From: Microbacterium sp. p3-SID336
Lineage (GTDB): Bacteria; Actinomycetota; Actinomycetes; Actinomycetales; Microbacteriaceae
Direction: 5' to 3'
DNA: 63,332 nt
Assembly: GCF_025143365.1 (NCBI RefSeq)
Contig: NZ_JALXPE010000019.1
Location: forward strand, 1 to 63,332
The position numbers were made by a program, and so were the translations under genes. The notes beneath the pieces were generated by a model. It saw only the letters and a list, made by a program, of their open reading frames with translations, had not been told where the DNA came from and did not search any database. This document shows positions 18,537 through 27,936 of this stretch, piece after piece. Position 1 is the stretch's first letter. Each line of letters begins with the position of its first letter.

Positions 18537-19375
18537 GATGCAGACCTCCACAGGAAGAACGGGCTCGAGGCGAAGCGCGACGTGGTGGCCTCCGCCAGCT
18601 CAGCCGGGCGGCCCTGCATCGCGGCGAGCGCGGCGACGATGTTCACGTACTGGTAGGTGACGTTGCCCGCGGCCATGATGCGGTCGAAGCGGCAGCCGTC
18701 GATCGCGGCGTCGAGGTCGCCGTCGCGCATCCACCCGACCGCCTCGGCGTCGAACGCGGGGTCGGGCGAGCCGTTGAACGTGCGCGGCCCGCCCACATCG
18801 GTCGCCATGTGGCCCGAGGTGAGCAGTGCCACCCGCCGGCCGCCCTCCCACGACTCGACCGCGGCGCGCAGGTGATGTCCGAGGGCGGCGAAGCGGGCGG
18901 CCGAGGGCAGCGGCGGCAGGATGGCGTTCGCGTGGATGGGCACGATCGGCAGATCGAGCTCTGGTCGCACGTACTGCAGCGGCAGCACGAAGCTGTGGTC
19001 GAGCCGCCACTCGTGCGACACCGAGAAGTCGATGGCCTCCGGCAGCACCTCGCGTCCGGCGATCTGCGCCGCGAGCTCCGGGTGCCCGGTGACCTCGGCG
19101 TACTCCATGCCGAACGTGCGGACCTCGTTCTCGTAGGTGCCGTGGTACGACGCCGCCTTCCCGACGATGAACGCGGGCGAGTTGTCGGCGAAGAACTGCC
19201 GCACGTGGTCCGTGCCGAGCACGATCAGCGCATCCACCTCAGCCTCCGCGATCGCCTCGCGGATGCGGCGGAAGTTCGCCGCCACCGCCACGAGGTCGTC
19301 CGGGTACGGCTCGCGCATCGCGCGCCAGAGCAGCGGGTTGTGCGGGGTCGCCGCCGCCAGCACCAGTTCAGCCAC
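18533..19375 (-). CDS. LigB-like class III extradiol ring-cleavage enzyme
   Basis: A 280-residue protein of the LigB superfamily, which uses non-haem Fe(II) to cleave catechols. H12 (TPHNP) and H57 (LGTDHVRQFF) match two of the LigB iron ligands (His12 and His61). The place of the third ligand, Glu242 in LigB, seems to be Q242 in TYQYVNIVAAL, which would be unusual for a dioxygenase. It could be a modified dioxygenase or a family member with another role. The LigA-like gene follows with a 4-bp overlap; an amidohydrolase and a CoA transferase precede it in the operon. Confidence 0.75.
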   Translation of the reverse strand: MAELVLAAATPHNPLLWRAMREPYPDDLVAVAANFRRIREAIAEAEVDALIVLGTDHVRQFFADNSPAFIVGKAASYHGTYENEVRTFGMEYAEVTGHPELAAQIAGREVLPEAIDFSVSHEWRLDHSFVLPLQYVRPELDLPIVPIHANAILPPLPSAARFAALGHHLRAAVESWEGGRRVALLTSGHMATDVGGPRTFNGSPDPAFDAEAVGWMRDGDLDAAIDGCRFDRIMAAGNVTYQYVNIVAALAAMQGRPAELAEATTSRFASSPFFLWRSAS

Positions 19376-19396
19376 GGGGGGCTCCTTCCCTCGCGC

Positions 19397-20260
19397 TCAC
19401 AGCCGGAACAGCTTCCGCGCGTTGTCGATCAGGATCTTGCGGCGCGACTCCTCCTTGAAGCCGAGCTCGTCGAACTCCGCCATCCACCGGTCGGCGGTCA
19501 TCACCGGCCAGTCCGAGCCGAACAGCACCCGGTCGGAGATGAGCGAGTCCGCATACCGCACGACCTCGGGCGGCAGATACTTGGGCGCCCAGCCGGACAG
19601 GTCGAGATACACGTTCGACTTGTGCCACACCATCGCCAGGTTCTCCAGGTGCCACGGCCAGGCCGGGTGCGCGCTGATGATGTTCAGCTCGGGGAACTCC
19701 GCGGCCACGTCGTCGATGTACGGCACCGGGCGGGCGTTCTCCAGCCGGTACCCGCCGCCGCCCGGGGTCCCCGCACCGGCACCGGGGAAGCCGGAGTGGA
19801 ACATGACCACGAGGCCGAGCTCGGCGCAGGTCTCCCAGATCGGCCAGAAGCGCCGGTCGTTGGCGAGGAACTTCTGCCGCGAGGGGTTGAGCTCGCCGAC
19901 GCCCTTGATGCCGTACTCGTCGTGCATGCGACGGATCTCGGCGACCGCGGCCTCGCCCTTCCAGGGGTCGATGCCCGCGAACGCCAGGAACACGTCGGGG
20001 TGGTCCTGCTGCGCTCTGCCGAGCAGGTCGTTCGGGGCGCCCTTGATGCCGCTCGTGGTCTCCGAGTCGGAGTTCACGATCACGGCCATCATCTTCCGGT
20101 CGCGGTACTGGTCGGCCTGCTCCGCGAACGACACGACCGGCCGCTCCCGACCGAAGTGCGCGGCCATCTGCGTGTGCCGCTTCCCCATCGCCGCGATGAA
20201 CTCCTCGGTCTGCGGGTGGGTGTGGACGTCGATCGCCACGAGGTCGTCGATGCCGGGCAT
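19397..20260 (-). CDS. Amidohydrolase-2 (ACMSD-like) metal-dependent hydrolase/decarboxylase
   Basis: A 287-residue TIM-barrel enzyme. DVHTHPQ near residue 12 gives two metal-binding histidines, HSGF and SAHPAWPW supply later ones, and LFGSDWPV carries the conserved aspartate. The family includes 2-amino-3-carboxymuconate-semialdehyde decarboxylase, OMA hydratase LigJ and 4-oxalomesaconate-type enzymes. Next to a LigAB-like pair, a decarboxylase or hydratase acting after ring cleavage is likely. Its ATG overlaps the CoA transferase stop by one base. Confidence 0.85.
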   Translation of the reverse strand: MPGIDDLVAIDVHTHPQTEEFIAAMGKRHTQMAAHFGRERPVVSFAEQADQYRDRKMMAVIVNSDSETTSGIKGAPNDLLGRAQQDHPDVFLAFAGIDPWKGEAAVAEIRRMHDEYGIKGVGELNPSRQKFLANDRRFWPIWETCAELGLVVMFHSGFPGAGAGTPGGGGYRLENARPVPYIDDVAAEFPELNIISAHPAWPWHLENLAMVWHKSNVYLDLSGWAPKYLPPEVVRYADSLISDRVLFGSDWPVMTADRWMAEFDELGFKEESRRKILIDNARKLFRL

Positions 20261-21438
20261 CAGGCCGCCCCTTCCTCGGTGTTCACGGCCGAGGGGCGCA
20301 GCCCCGTCAGCGCTTCGGTGTCCGCCCCCAGCGCAGGGGCGTAGCTCAGCTCGGGCCGCCCGCTGCGGTGGAACCGCGTGCTGGGCACGGGGACGCGCAC
20401 CGCGCCATCCGGTCCGTCGATCTCCTCCACCAGGTTCATGCTCGCGATCTGGGGGTCGTCGAACAGGTCGCCCATGGTGTTCAGCGGACCGTGCGGGATG
20501 TCGTGGGCGGCGAGCCGCTCCAGCCAGTGGTCGCGCGGGCGGGTGGCGGCGATCTCCTTGAGCACGAGGTCGAGCTCGTCGTAGTTGCGCACCCGCGCCT
20601 CCCGCGTCGCGAACCGCGGATCGTCGGCGAGGTCGGGTCGCTCGAGCACGTCGAGCAATCCCGTCCAGAACTTCTCCGGCACGGACATGTGGATGACGAA
20701 CGCGCGGTCGTCCGAGCCGCGGCAGGCGTAGGCCTGGGCGCGGCGGGGGCGGGAGTCGGGGGACGAGATCTGCCCCGTCTCCAGGAACGCGGAGGCGGAC
20801 TCGGTGAGGAAGTCGAGCAGCGCGCCCACCATCGACACCTCGACGTGCTCCCCCACCCCGGTGACGTCCCTGGCGTGCAGCGCCGCGAGCACGGCCTGCA
20901 CCGCGGACATCCCGGAGAGCAGATCGGAGAACGCGGGACCGAGCGGGCGGATGGTCGACGCGGGGACGATCTGGCTGTACATCCCTCCGGTCGCGGAGAT
21001 CACGGTGTCGTAGGCCGGGCGCTTCGCCGCGGGCCCGGTCGGGCCGAAGCCCGTGATCGAACAGGTGATGACGCGCGGGTTGTGCGCCCGCAGCGCCTCC
21101 GGCCCGAACCCCAGCCGGTCGGCCACCCCGGGGCGGAAGTTGTCGATCACGATGTCGGCCTCGGCCACCAGGGCGAACAGGGCGGCGAGGCCCTGCGGGC
21201 TCTTGAGGTCGAGCACCACGCCGCGCTTGCCGCGGTTGTAGGCCGCGAACTGCGGGCTCATGGTCGCCCTGCCCTCCCACCGCCGCATCGGATCGCCCTC
21301 GGGCGACTCCACCTTCACGACCTCGGCGCCGAGGTCGGCGAGCAGCTTCGCGGCGTACGGGCCGGAGATGTACTGGCCCAGCTCGACCACGCGGATCCCG
21401 GCGAGCGCTCCCGCGCCCGGCAGTGCGGAACTCGTCAC
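20260..21438 (-). CDS. CaiB/BaiF family CoA transferase (family III)
   Basis: A 392-residue enzyme that moves CoA between carboxylic acids. The N-terminus (GIRVVELGQYISGPYAAKLLADLGAEV), NRGKRGVVLDLKS and DNFRPGV are family hallmarks. The GTG start at 21438 follows GGAGACC. In this operon it probably activates an aromatic or alicyclic acid or an acid from ring cleavage. Confidence 0.92.
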   Translation of the reverse strand: MTSSALPGAGALAGIRVVELGQYISGPYAAKLLADLGAEVVKVESPEGDPMRRWEGRATMSPQFAAYNRGKRGVVLDLKSPQGLAALFALVAEADIVIDNFRPGVADRLGFGPEALRAHNPRVITCSITGFGPTGPAAKRPAYDTVISATGGMYSQIVPASTIRPLGPAFSDLLSGMSAVQAVLAALHARDVTGVGEHVEVSMVGALLDFLTESASAFLETGQISSPDSRPRRAQAYACRGSDDRAFVIHMSVPEKFWTGLLDVLERPDLADDPRFATREARVRNYDELDLVLKEIAATRPRDHWLERLAAHDIPHGPLNTMGDLFDDPQIASMNLVEEIDGPDGAVRVPVPSTRFHRSGRPELSYAPALGADTEALTGLRPSAVNTEEGAA

Positions 21439-21468
21439 TTCTGGTCTCCTGTTCGATACGGAGGGCGG

Positions 21469-22473
21469 TCAGCGCACATCGACGACGACCTTCCCGTCGG
21501 CCTTGCGGGGGAACTCGCGGTACGCCGTGGCGATGTCGTCGAGCGGGTACCGCGCGCCGACGAGCGACGGCAGCGCCCCGGTCGCGGCGAGCGCGAGCGC
21601 CTCGGCCACATCGTCGAAGCGGGCGCTCGCCACGCCGGAGAGGGTGTTCCGGCGGAGGTAGAAGTCGCGCGCGTCGATGTGCAGGTCGGGGTCGACGGAG
21701 GCTGCGCAGAACACCGCCCTGCCGCCCCACCCGAGAGCGGCGATGCCCGCGGCGAGGGTCGGCGCGTGGCCGGACACATCGAGCACCACGTCGAAGCCGC
21801 CGTCCACGGCAAGAGCGTCGCGGAGCGCGGCGGGGTCGGCGGCCTGCACGACGCGCTCGTCGCCGAGCGGTGCGAGCGGTCGACGGGAGGCGGCGACCAC
21901 CCGGGCCCCGCGGGCGAGTCCGATCGCGACAGCGGCGCGCCCGAGGGTGCCGCCGGCGCCGGTGACCAGCAGTCGTTCCCCCGCGACGAGCGCCGCCCGC
22001 CGCAGGGCGTTGATCACGATCGCGGCACTGTGCACGACGGCGGTGGCCTCGGCCGCGTCGAGTCCGCGGCGGTCGATGGCATTGCGTGCGGGCACCGCCA
22101 CGAACTCCGCGGCGCCACCGTCGCGGTGCACGCCGACGACGGTCTGCTGCGGGCAGTCGGCCTCATCGCCGGACAGACAGCGCGGGCAGGTCCCGCACGG
22201 AATGTTGGGCTTCACGACGATGCGCTGGCCGATGCGGCCGATGTCGACGCCGGGGCCGACGGCGACGATCTCCCCCGCGGGGTCGATGCCGAGGATGCGG
22301 GGCAGCGGGGCGTGGGCACCGGGACCGACGCCGGCGATGACGTTGAGGTCGAGCTGGTTGACGCCCGCGGTCTCCACCCGCACCAGCACCTCGCCGGCCT
22401 CGGCGGTCGGAGCGGCCACCTGCGACACGCTCAGGCCGTCGAGGTCGTGGCGGCTCAGCACGGCGGCACGCAT
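21469..22473 (-). CDS. Medium-chain (MDR) zinc-type alcohol dehydrogenase/quinone reductase
   Basis: A 334-residue NAD(P)-dependent oxidoreductase. It has a GroES-like N-terminal domain, a structural-zinc loop with CGTC, PRC and DEADC cysteines at about residues 93-107, and a Rossmann fold with GAGGTLGRAAV. I prefer ATG 22473, placed five bases after AGAGG, over GTG 22479. It is the first gene of the operon that ends with the LigA-like gene, and its promoter carries two copies of the shared operator. Confidence 0.88.
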   Translation of the reverse strand: MRAAVLSRHDLDGLSVSQVAAPTAEAGEVLVRVETAGVNQLDLNVIAGVGPGAHAPLPRILGIDPAGEIVAVGPGVDIGRIGQRIVVKPNIPCGTCPRCLSGDEADCPQQTVVGVHRDGGAAEFVAVPARNAIDRRGLDAAEATAVVHSAAIVINALRRAALVAGERLLVTGAGGTLGRAAVAIGLARGARVVAASRRPLAPLGDERVVQAADPAALRDALAVDGGFDVVLDVSGHAPTLAAGIAALGWGGRAVFCAASVDPDLHIDARDFYLRRNTLSGVASARFDDVAEALALAATGALPSLVGARYPLDDIATAYREFPRKADGKVVVDVR

Positions 22474-22501
22474 GGTCACCTCTTCGTCGTGGGACTGTTT
22501 C

Positions 22502-22514
22502 GGATACTGTATCC
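22502..22514. promoter_or_regulatory. Operator site 1 of the GntR-type regulon
   Basis: GGATACTGTATCC is a perfect 13-bp palindrome around a central T/A. It lies 29 bp upstream of the MDR dehydrogenase start. The same pattern recurs at 22589, 30386, 30409, 38710, 43136 and 56804. Confidence 0.75.
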
Positions 22515-22588
22515 AATTTTCACCGCGGCCGTCCAGACCTCGTTGTCAGCACGATATCGGCCGAACCATGGACAGCCGTTTCCAAATT

Positions 22589-22601
22589 GGATACCGTATC
22601 C
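22589..22601. promoter_or_regulatory. Operator site 2 of the GntR-type regulon
   Basis: GGATACCGTATCC, a perfect palindrome, flanked by TT and CAAAAT. It lies 62 bp upstream of the plus-strand substrate-binding protein at 22663. Sites 1 and 2 are 87 bp apart in the divergent promoter region, one next to each gene. Confidence 0.75.
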
Positions 22602-22662
22602 CAAAATCCGCGTGAGACGCCCCCCTCACGAAGGGGCGCACGCACTGCCCGAATGGAGAGTC

Positions 22663-23739
22663 ATGCGCACGACAAGAACCAGGCTCGGCCTCGCCGTGGC
22701 CGGAGGCGCAGCAGCACTGACGCTGCTCGCCGGCTGCACCTCGCCGACACCCGCCCCCGAAGGACCCGTCGACCTCGGCGACGGCGAACCCGGCGCCGCC
22801 GAAGACACCAGCATCACGGTCGCCATCCCCTTCCCCGACGTCACGATGTACTCCATGTTCGTCCTCGCGAGCGACCTCGGCTACTACGAGGAGGAGGGCC
22901 TCACCGTCGAGGTCATCACCGCGGACAACGTGACCGCCGCCGTCGCGAGTGGTAGCGCCGACATCGGCGTCGAGTCCACCGGCACCGTGATCGACGCCAT
23001 CCGCGGCGGCGTCGAGATCGACCTCGTCTCCGGTCACTACTGCCGACAGAACTTCGACTTCGCCGCCCAGTCGGACGTCGACAGCGTGAAGGACCTCGAC
23101 GGCACCTCCATCGTGCTGGCCGGGACCCCCGGCGACCCCGCCGAGTTCCAGCGCGCGCAGGTGCTCGCCGAGGAGGGCTGGGACCTGGAGACCGTCAACG
23201 CCGAGGTCGTGTACCCGGGCCCCGGCTCCGAGTCCTGGACGGAGTTCTTCGTCAACGACCGGATCAGTCTGCAGCCGTTCTACGCCGACGACCGGGCCGC
23301 ACTCGAGGAGCACGGCGCGAACATCGTCGTGGAGACGCTGCGCAACTGGGCCAACGACGTGCAGATCGCCGGCACGAAGTGGGTGCAGGAGAACCCGAAC
23401 TCGCTCGTGCGCTTCCTCCGGGCCACCCTCAAGGGCACCGACTTCATGACGGCGCCCGCGCCCGGCGAGTTCCCGGAGAACGCCGAGGAGGCGCTCGACA
23501 TCTACGAGGCCAACGACTTCGACGTGGCGGAGCTGCGCGACTCGGACAGCGTCTGGATCCTCGACGGCCACCTCGCCTGCCCGAACCTGTACTTCGACAC
23601 GGAGGCCTGGGACACCACGATCGAGACCCAGAAGCTCGAGCCGCTGGAGTTCGACGAGGGGCAGCTCGCGTACCTGTTCAAGGCGCAGGAGCTGCTCGGC
23701 CTGGACAACGAGGGACCGGCCACGCTGCCCTACCCGTGA
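22663..23739 (+). CDS. NMT1-type ABC transporter substrate-binding lipoprotein
   Basis: A 358-residue lipoprotein with lipobox LLAGC (C25). The mature protein matches the thiamine-precursor/riboflavin/pyrimidine-type binding fold (VFV-LASDLGYYEEEGL, ASGSADIGVESTG). ATG 22663 follows GGAGAG. Its likely partners, two permeases and an ATPase, lie on the opposite strand at 24433-26920, and both groups have the shared operator at their promoters. It may bind an aromatic or N-heterocyclic compound; this is inferred from the catabolic genes around it. Confidence 0.88.
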   Translation: MRTTRTRLGLAVAGGAAALTLLAGCTSPTPAPEGPVDLGDGEPGAAEDTSITVAIPFPDVTMYSMFVLASDLGYYEEEGLTVEVITADNVTAAVASGSADIGVESTGTVIDAIRGGVEIDLVSGHYCRQNFDFAAQSDVDSVKDLDGTSIVLAGTPGDPAEFQRAQVLAEEGWDLETVNAEVVYPGPGSESWTEFFVNDRISLQPFYADDRAALEEHGANIVVETLRNWANDVQIAGTKWVQENPNSLVRFLRATLKGTDFMTAPAPGEFPENAEEALDIYEANDFDVAELRDSDSVWILDGHLACPNLYFDTEAWDTTIETQKLEPLEFDEGQLAYLFKAQELLGLDNEGPATLPYP

Positions 23740-23755
23740 CCCGCTGAACCCCGGC

Positions 23756-23789
23756 GAGGCCCCACCGTTGCGCATGGCGGTGGGGCCTC
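23756..23789. terminator. Terminator after the substrate-binding protein gene
   Basis: Perfect 12-bp arms (GAGGCCCCACCG at 23756-23767 and its complement at 23778-23789) around a 10-nt loop, 17 bp after the stop codon at 23739. It insulates the transporter gene from the toxin-antitoxin pair. Confidence 0.8.
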
Positions 23790-23829
23790 GTGCATGTTGT
23801 GCGGGCGAGCATCGCCGACAGTAACCGAT

Positions 23830-23857
23830 CAAAACGATCGATTGGTACAATCGGGGT
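23830..23857 (+). promoter_or_regulatory. Promoter/operator of the toxin-antitoxin pair
   Basis: TACAAT at 23846-23851 is a good -10 element only seven bases before the ATG at 23858, so the transcript is probably leaderless or nearly so. Just upstream lie two GATCGAT-like half-sites (CGATCAAAACGATCG), a likely autoregulatory operator for the antitoxin. Confidence 0.5.
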
Positions 23858-24127
23858 ATGACCGACGTACTTCCGATCTCCGACGCCAAGAGCCAGCTCG
23901 GCGCGCTCGTCGACCGCGCGCACCTGATGCACGAGCCGGTCTTCCTGTCGCGCCGTGGTCAGCGCGTGGTCGCCATCGTCGACGCCGACGAGTTCGACCG
24001 CCTGCGCGAGCTCGCGGAAGACGCCGAGGATGCCGCCGCCGCGGTGGCGGCGCGTCGGGAAGCGGCGGAGACCGAATCCCTGCCCGTGCCCTGGGAGGAA
24101 GTGAAGGCCGAGCTGGGGCTCGCGTGA
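23858..24127 (+). CDS. Phd/YefM-family antitoxin
   Basis: An 89-residue antitoxin. The N-terminal Phd/YefM DNA-binding fold is seen in LPISDAKSQLGALVDRAH and in GQRVVAIVDADEFDRL. The Glu/Ala-rich C-terminal tail (DAEDAAAAVAARREAAETES) should wrap the toxin. The stop overlaps the toxin start by 4 bp. It is expected to repress its own promoter. Confidence 0.88.
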   Translation: MTDVLPISDAKSQLGALVDRAHLMHEPVFLSRRGQRVVAIVDADEFDRLRELAEDAEDAAAAVAARREAAETESLPVPWEEVKAELGLA

Positions 24128-24381
24128 CGTACCGGATCGAGATCGCCGCTGCCGCCCGGCGTCAGCTGCGGAAGCTGGATCCTCAAGCCCGCCGTCGGGT
24201 GCAGGCAGCCATCGAACTCCTCGCAGACGAACCACGCCCGCCGGCGGCGACCATGCTCATCAACAGCGACGGCGCCTGGCGGGTCCGCGTCGGCGACTAC
24301 CGGGTGATCTACGACATCGAGGACGACCGGCTGATCGTCCTCGTCCTCGCCGCCGGACACCGCCGCGAGGTCTACCGCTGA
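24124..24381 (+). CDS. RelE/ParE-family toxin
   Basis: An 85-residue toxin of the RelE fold, which cuts mRNA at the ribosome in characterised members. YRIEIAAAARRQLRKLDP, WRVRVGDYRVIYDIEDD and the C-terminal HRREVYR are typical, and the C-terminal Arg/Tyr pair fits the RelE active site. GTG 24124 overlaps the antitoxin stop. The pair sits between the binding protein and the permeases of one transporter, so it seems to have inserted into that locus. Confidence 0.88.
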   Translation: MTYRIEIAAAARRQLRKLDPQARRRVQAAIELLADEPRPPAATMLINSDGAWRVRVGDYRVIYDIEDDRLIVLVLAAGHRREVYR

Positions 24382-24390
24382 CGGAACCGA

Positions 24391-24414
24391 CCCCCGTCGC
24401 GCATGAGACGGGGG
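24391..24414. terminator. Bidirectional terminator between toxin and permease
   Basis: Arms CCCCCGTC (24391-24398) and GACGGGGG (24407-24414) with an 8-nt loop separate the convergent toxin (ends 24381) and permease (ends 24433) genes. Confidence 0.65.
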
Positions 24415-24432
24415 CCGGGGTCGAGGGCGGCG

Positions 24433-25266
24433 TCAGCCGACGATCTTCCGTTCGTCGTACCAGGGGGCGAGCCGGCGTCGGAGGACCGAGATCAGGAACA
24501 GCGTCAGGTTCGCGATGATGACCATCACCACGACCATCGCGATCGCCTCGTCCATGCGGAACTGGTAGGCCGCGAACTCCAGCAGGTGCCCGAGGCCACC
24601 GGTCCCGCCGAGGAACTCGCCGAGCACCTCGCCCGTGAAGCCGAGCGCGGCGCCGCGCTGGATGCCGGAGAGGCTGTACGGCAGGGTCGCCGGGAAGATC
24701 ACCTTCCACCCCAGCCCGATGCCCTTCGCGCCATACACCCGTGCGGCGTTCACGAGCGAGGGGTTCACGGTGACCGCGCCCTCCATCGTGTTCAGCAGGA
24801 TCGGGAACACCGCGAGCAGGATCACCAGCGCGATCTTCGACTCGCTGCCGAGACCGAGGCCCAGGATGAACAGCGGTGCGAGCGCCACCTTCGGCGTGGA
24901 GTACAGCACCCACAGGAACGGCGCCACCATGAACCGCAGCACGGGCGACCAGCCCACCGCGAGCCCCACCACGACACCGACCACGATCGCGATCGCGAGG
25001 CCGATCAGCAGATTCGTGACGCTGAAGCCGAACGCCGCCCAGAACTCCGGGTCGACCATGAGCCGTCCGAACGCCACCGCGATGGCGCTGGGGGCGGGCA
25101 GGAACGCCGAGGGCACGAGCTGGAACCAGCTGACGGCGGCCTCCCAGACGAGAAGCACCGCGGCCACGACTCCGATCAGGAGCAGCGTCCACCGCCCCTC
25201 ACCGGCGCGCACCACACGCCGCGGTCGCACGATCCGCACGGTGCCGGTTGCCGAGACGACGCTCAT
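24433..25266 (-). CDS. ABC transporter permease (second permease of NMT1-type system)
   Basis: A 277-residue membrane protein with about six helices and the ATPase-contact loop SLVNAARVYGAKGIGLGWKV. It is the last gene of the alpha/beta hydrolase-led operon; ATG 25266 overlaps the preceding permease stop by 4 bp. The two similar but distinct permeases probably form a heterodimeric channel with the ATPase at 26093 and the binding protein at 22663. Confidence 0.9.
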   Translation of the reverse strand: MSVVSATGTVRIVRPRRVVRAGEGRWTLLLIGVVAAVLLVWEAAVSWFQLVPSAFLPAPSAIAVAFGRLMVDPEFWAAFGFSVTNLLIGLAIAIVVGVVVGLAVGWSPVLRFMVAPFLWVLYSTPKVALAPLFILGLGLGSESKIALVILLAVFPILLNTMEGAVTVNPSLVNAARVYGAKGIGLGWKVIFPATLPYSLSGIQRGAALGFTGEVLGEFLGGTGGLGHLLEFAAYQFRMDEAIAMVVVMVIIANLTLFLISVLRRRLAPWYDERKIVG

Positions 25267-26096
25267 CGCTTGCCCTTCCTCGTCCACGGCGCGACCCCGC
25301 GCTCGATGGCCGTCACCACCTGCGTCATGCCGACGCTCCACACCACGACGAGCGCGATCGCCGCGAACGCCTGGTCGGTCTGATACGTGTTGGACGCCCG
25401 GATGATCAGCGCGCCCATGCCGCTCGACGAGCCGGCGAGCTCGGCCACGACCATGCCGATCGTCGCGAGCACGACCGCCTGCCGCAGCCCCGCGAACAGG
25501 AACGGGATCGTGGACGGCAGATACACGGAGCGGTACAGCCGCAGGCGGCTGGCGCCGTACACGCGGGCCGCGCGGATGATCGAGGGGTTCGTGGTGCGCA
25601 TGCCCGCCGCGACGTTCAGCAGGATCGGGAAGATCGCGCTGATCGTGACGAGGAAGATGACCGGGCCGATGCCGAAGCCGAACCAGGCCTTCGCGAGCGG
25701 CTGGTACGCGATCGACGGGGTCGCGTAGATCGTCCACGCGATGGGACCCACCACCCGGTCGACCGGCAGCGAGGAGCCCATCAGCAGCCCCACCGGGATG
25801 CCGACGACCACGGCGAGCGCGAAGCCGGTCAGCCAGGCCTGCGCCGAGACGCCCGCGTTCGCGGCGAGGGAGCCGTTCGCGACGATCTCCCCGAAGCCCT
25901 GCGCGATGGACAGCGGCGGCGGGAGGAACACCGGGTTGATCCACCCGAGGACTCCGACCACGAGCTGCCACAGCAGCAGAAGCACCACGACCTCGACCGC
26001 GATCACCGCCGCCTTGCCGCGCGTGCTCAGCCCCGCGAGCCACGCGGCCGCTCCCCCGCGACCGAGGTTCGGCCCGCTGGCGAGGAGGGAGCTCAT
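25263..26096 (-). CDS. ABC transporter permease (first permease of NMT1-type system)
   Basis: A 277-residue permease with about six transmembrane segments and the loop [20 protein letters not shown]. Start ATG 26096 is preceded by GGAGGG and overlaps the ATPase stop. It is similar in length and topology to the permease that follows, consistent with an ancient duplication. Confidence 0.9.
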   Translation of the reverse strand: MSSLLASGPNLGRGGAAAWLAGLSTRGKAAVIAVEVVVLLLLWQLVVGVLGWINPVFLPPPLSIAQGFGEIVANGSLAANAGVSAQAWLTGFALAVVVGIPVGLLMGSSLPVDRVVGPIAWTIYATPSIAYQPLAKAWFGFGIGPVIFLVTISAIFPILLNVAAGMRTTNPSIIRAARVYGASRLRLYRSVYLPSTIPFLFAGLRQAVVLATIGMVVAELAGSSSGMGALIIRASNTYQTDQAFAAIALVVVWSVGMTQVVTAIERGVAPWTRKGKR

Positions 26097-26920
26097 TTCG
26101 ACACCGCGGCCGCTGTCGCCTCGCCCTCCAGCGCCTCCCAGAGGTGGTCGCGGAGTTCGAGGAAGCGCGGGTCGTGCTGCACGGAGCGCTCCGAGCGCGG
26201 GCGCTCGATGCCCGTGGTGATGATCTCCTTGATCGCACCGGGGTGGCTCTTGAACACCACGATGCGGTCGCCGAGCAGGATCGCCTCCTCGATCGAGTGC
26301 GTGATGAAGAGCACGGTCTTGCCCGTGGCCTCGATCAGCTTCTCGATCTCCTCCCGCATCACCTCGCGGGTGAGGGCGTCCACGGCGCCGAGCGGCTCGT
26401 CCATCAGCAGGATGCGCGGCTCGGCGACGAAGGCTCTGGCCAGCCCGACACGCTGCTGCATACCGCCGGAGAGCTCGCGCGGGTAGGAGGACTCGAAGCC
26501 CTTGAGGCCGACCATGTCGATCGCCTCCTGCACGCGGGCGCGCCAGTCGCCCGTGCGCACCCCCTTCTGCATCTCGAGTCCGAACTTCACGTTGTCGAAC
26601 ACGGTCCGCCAGGGCAGCAGCGCGTAGTCCTGGAAGACGACGGCCCTGTCGGGTCCAGGGCCGTCGACCTCCCGGCCGTCCACCAGGACGGACCCGGTGC
26701 TCGGCGCGACGAGGCCGGCGATGACGTTCATGAACGTCGTCTTGCCGCACCCCGACGGGCCGAGCACCGTGATGAACTCGCCCTCGAACACGTCGAGGTC
26801 GACGTTCTCGATGGCGACCAGCTTCTTCCCCGTGCGCGCCACGTCGTAGCTCACGGAGAGTCCGGTGACCGAGATCAGCGGATCCGTGGCGTCTCGTGCG
26901 GTGTCTTTCACGTCAGTCAT
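26093..26920 (-). CDS. ABC transporter ATPase, NMT1/SsuB type
   Basis: A 275-residue ATPase with Walker [10 protein letters not shown] (near residue 57), signature LSGGMQQR and Walker B ILLMDEP. ATG 26920 follows AGAGG. It powers the two permeases encoded downstream. It is 40 bp from the LLM oxidoreductase gene, within one operon of transporter and catabolic enzymes. Confidence 0.92.
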   Translation of the reverse strand: MTDVKDTARDATDPLISVTGLSVSYDVARTGKKLVAIENVDLDVFEGEFITVLGPSGCGKTTFMNVIAGLVAPSTGSVLVDGREVDGPGPDRAVVFQDYALLPWRTVFDNVKFGLEMQKGVRTGDWRARVQEAIDMVGLKGFESSYPRELSGGMQQRVGLARAFVAEPRILLMDEPLGAVDALTREVMREEIEKLIEATGKTVLFITHSIEEAILLGDRIVVFKSHPGAIKEIITTGIERPRSERSVQHDPRFLELRDHLWEALEGEATAAAVSK

Positions 26921-26960
26921 CGTCGACCTCTCGTCTCGTGCCGCGCTCGGGTGCGCGGCT

Positions 26961-27935
26961 CTATCGCAGCTTAGGAAGCACCTCGGTGCCGAGGAGCTCG
27001 ATCTGCTCGAAGAACCGATCGAACTTGAAGCGGAAGTCGAACACGAGGTGCTCGGTGCCGATCTCCTCGAAGCGCCTGATCTGGTCGACCGCCTCGTCGG
27101 GGCTGCCGACGATGAGCTGACCCTCCAGGTCCTCGACGGTCTCAAAGCTGCCGGACGGCGGCTTCACCGCGAACTTCGCCTTGTTGGCCCACGCGAGCAG
27201 ACCGGGGATGTTCACGTGCTTGAGCGCCTCTTCGCGGGTGTCCTCGATGGAGGTGGGCGGGATGACGGCGATGGTCGGCATCGGCCGGCCGTTCTCGTCG
27301 GTCATCTCGCGCATGGTCTGGATGCGCTTCTCCATCGTGGCGAGGCCGGTGCGGCCGGGCATCCAGCCGTCCGCGAACTCCGCCGCGAGCCGGGCCGAGC
27401 GCGGCGTCGCGCCGCAGTACCAGAACGGGATGCGACCGCCGACCGGCTTCGGCTCGATCGTCACGTTCTCGAACGAGAAGATGCCGTCGTCGTAGGTGAC
27501 GTCGTTCTCGGTGAACACGCGCTTGAGGATCTCCGCGTTCGAGCGCACCATCTCGACGCGGTCCAGGTCGCCCCAGCCGATCGCCTCGAACTCGTGGTCG
27601 AACGTGCCGGCGCCGAAGCCGAGGATGAGGCGCGGGCCGAGCAGCTGGGTCATCGTGCCGGCCATCAGCGCGGTCACCAGCGGGTGGCGGAACGGGATGA
27701 GGGAACCGGTGCCCAGCTCGATCTTCTCGGTCACGGCGCCGATCGCGGTCAGCGTGGTGAGGGCGTCGTAGAACGTGCGGTTCGGCTTCTCCATCTCGCC
27801 GTGCGGCTCGAACACCAGGTGATCGCGCACCCACACCGAGTCGAAGCCGAAGCTCTCGGCGAGCTTCGAGCCCTCCAGGAGCTTCTCCTTGCTCGCCTCC
27901 TCGCCGAAGTGCGGCAGCAGCAGTCCGAATTTCAT
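26961..27935 (-). CDS. LLM-class (luciferase-like) flavin/F420-dependent oxidoreductase
   Basis: A 324-residue TIM-barrel enzyme. The N-terminus ([15 protein letters not shown]), [33 protein letters not shown] and [15 protein letters not shown] are family hallmarks. Such enzymes use FMNH2 with O2 or reduced F420. The cofactor cannot be read from sequence alone, but the F420 genes 3 kb away make F420 plausible. Its start ATG 27935 is one base from the stop of the dihydroorotase-like gene. Confidence 0.85.
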   Translation of the reverse strand: MKFGLLLPHFGEEASKEKLLEGSKLAESFGFDSVWVRDHLVFEPHGEMEKPNRTFYDALTTLTAIGAVTEKIELGTGSLIPFRHPLVTALMAGTMTQLLGPRLILGFGAGTFDHEFEAIGWGDLDRVEMVRSNAEILKRVFTENDVTYDDGIFSFENVTIEPKPVGGRIPFWYCGATPRSARLAAEFADGWMPGRTGLATMEKRIQTMREMTDENGRPMPTIAVIPPTSIEDTREEALKHVNIPGLLAWANKAKFAVKPPSGSFETVEDLEGQLIVGSPDEAVDQIRRFEEIGTEHLVFDFRFKFDRFFEQIELLGTEVLPKLR

Positions 27936-27936
27936 G

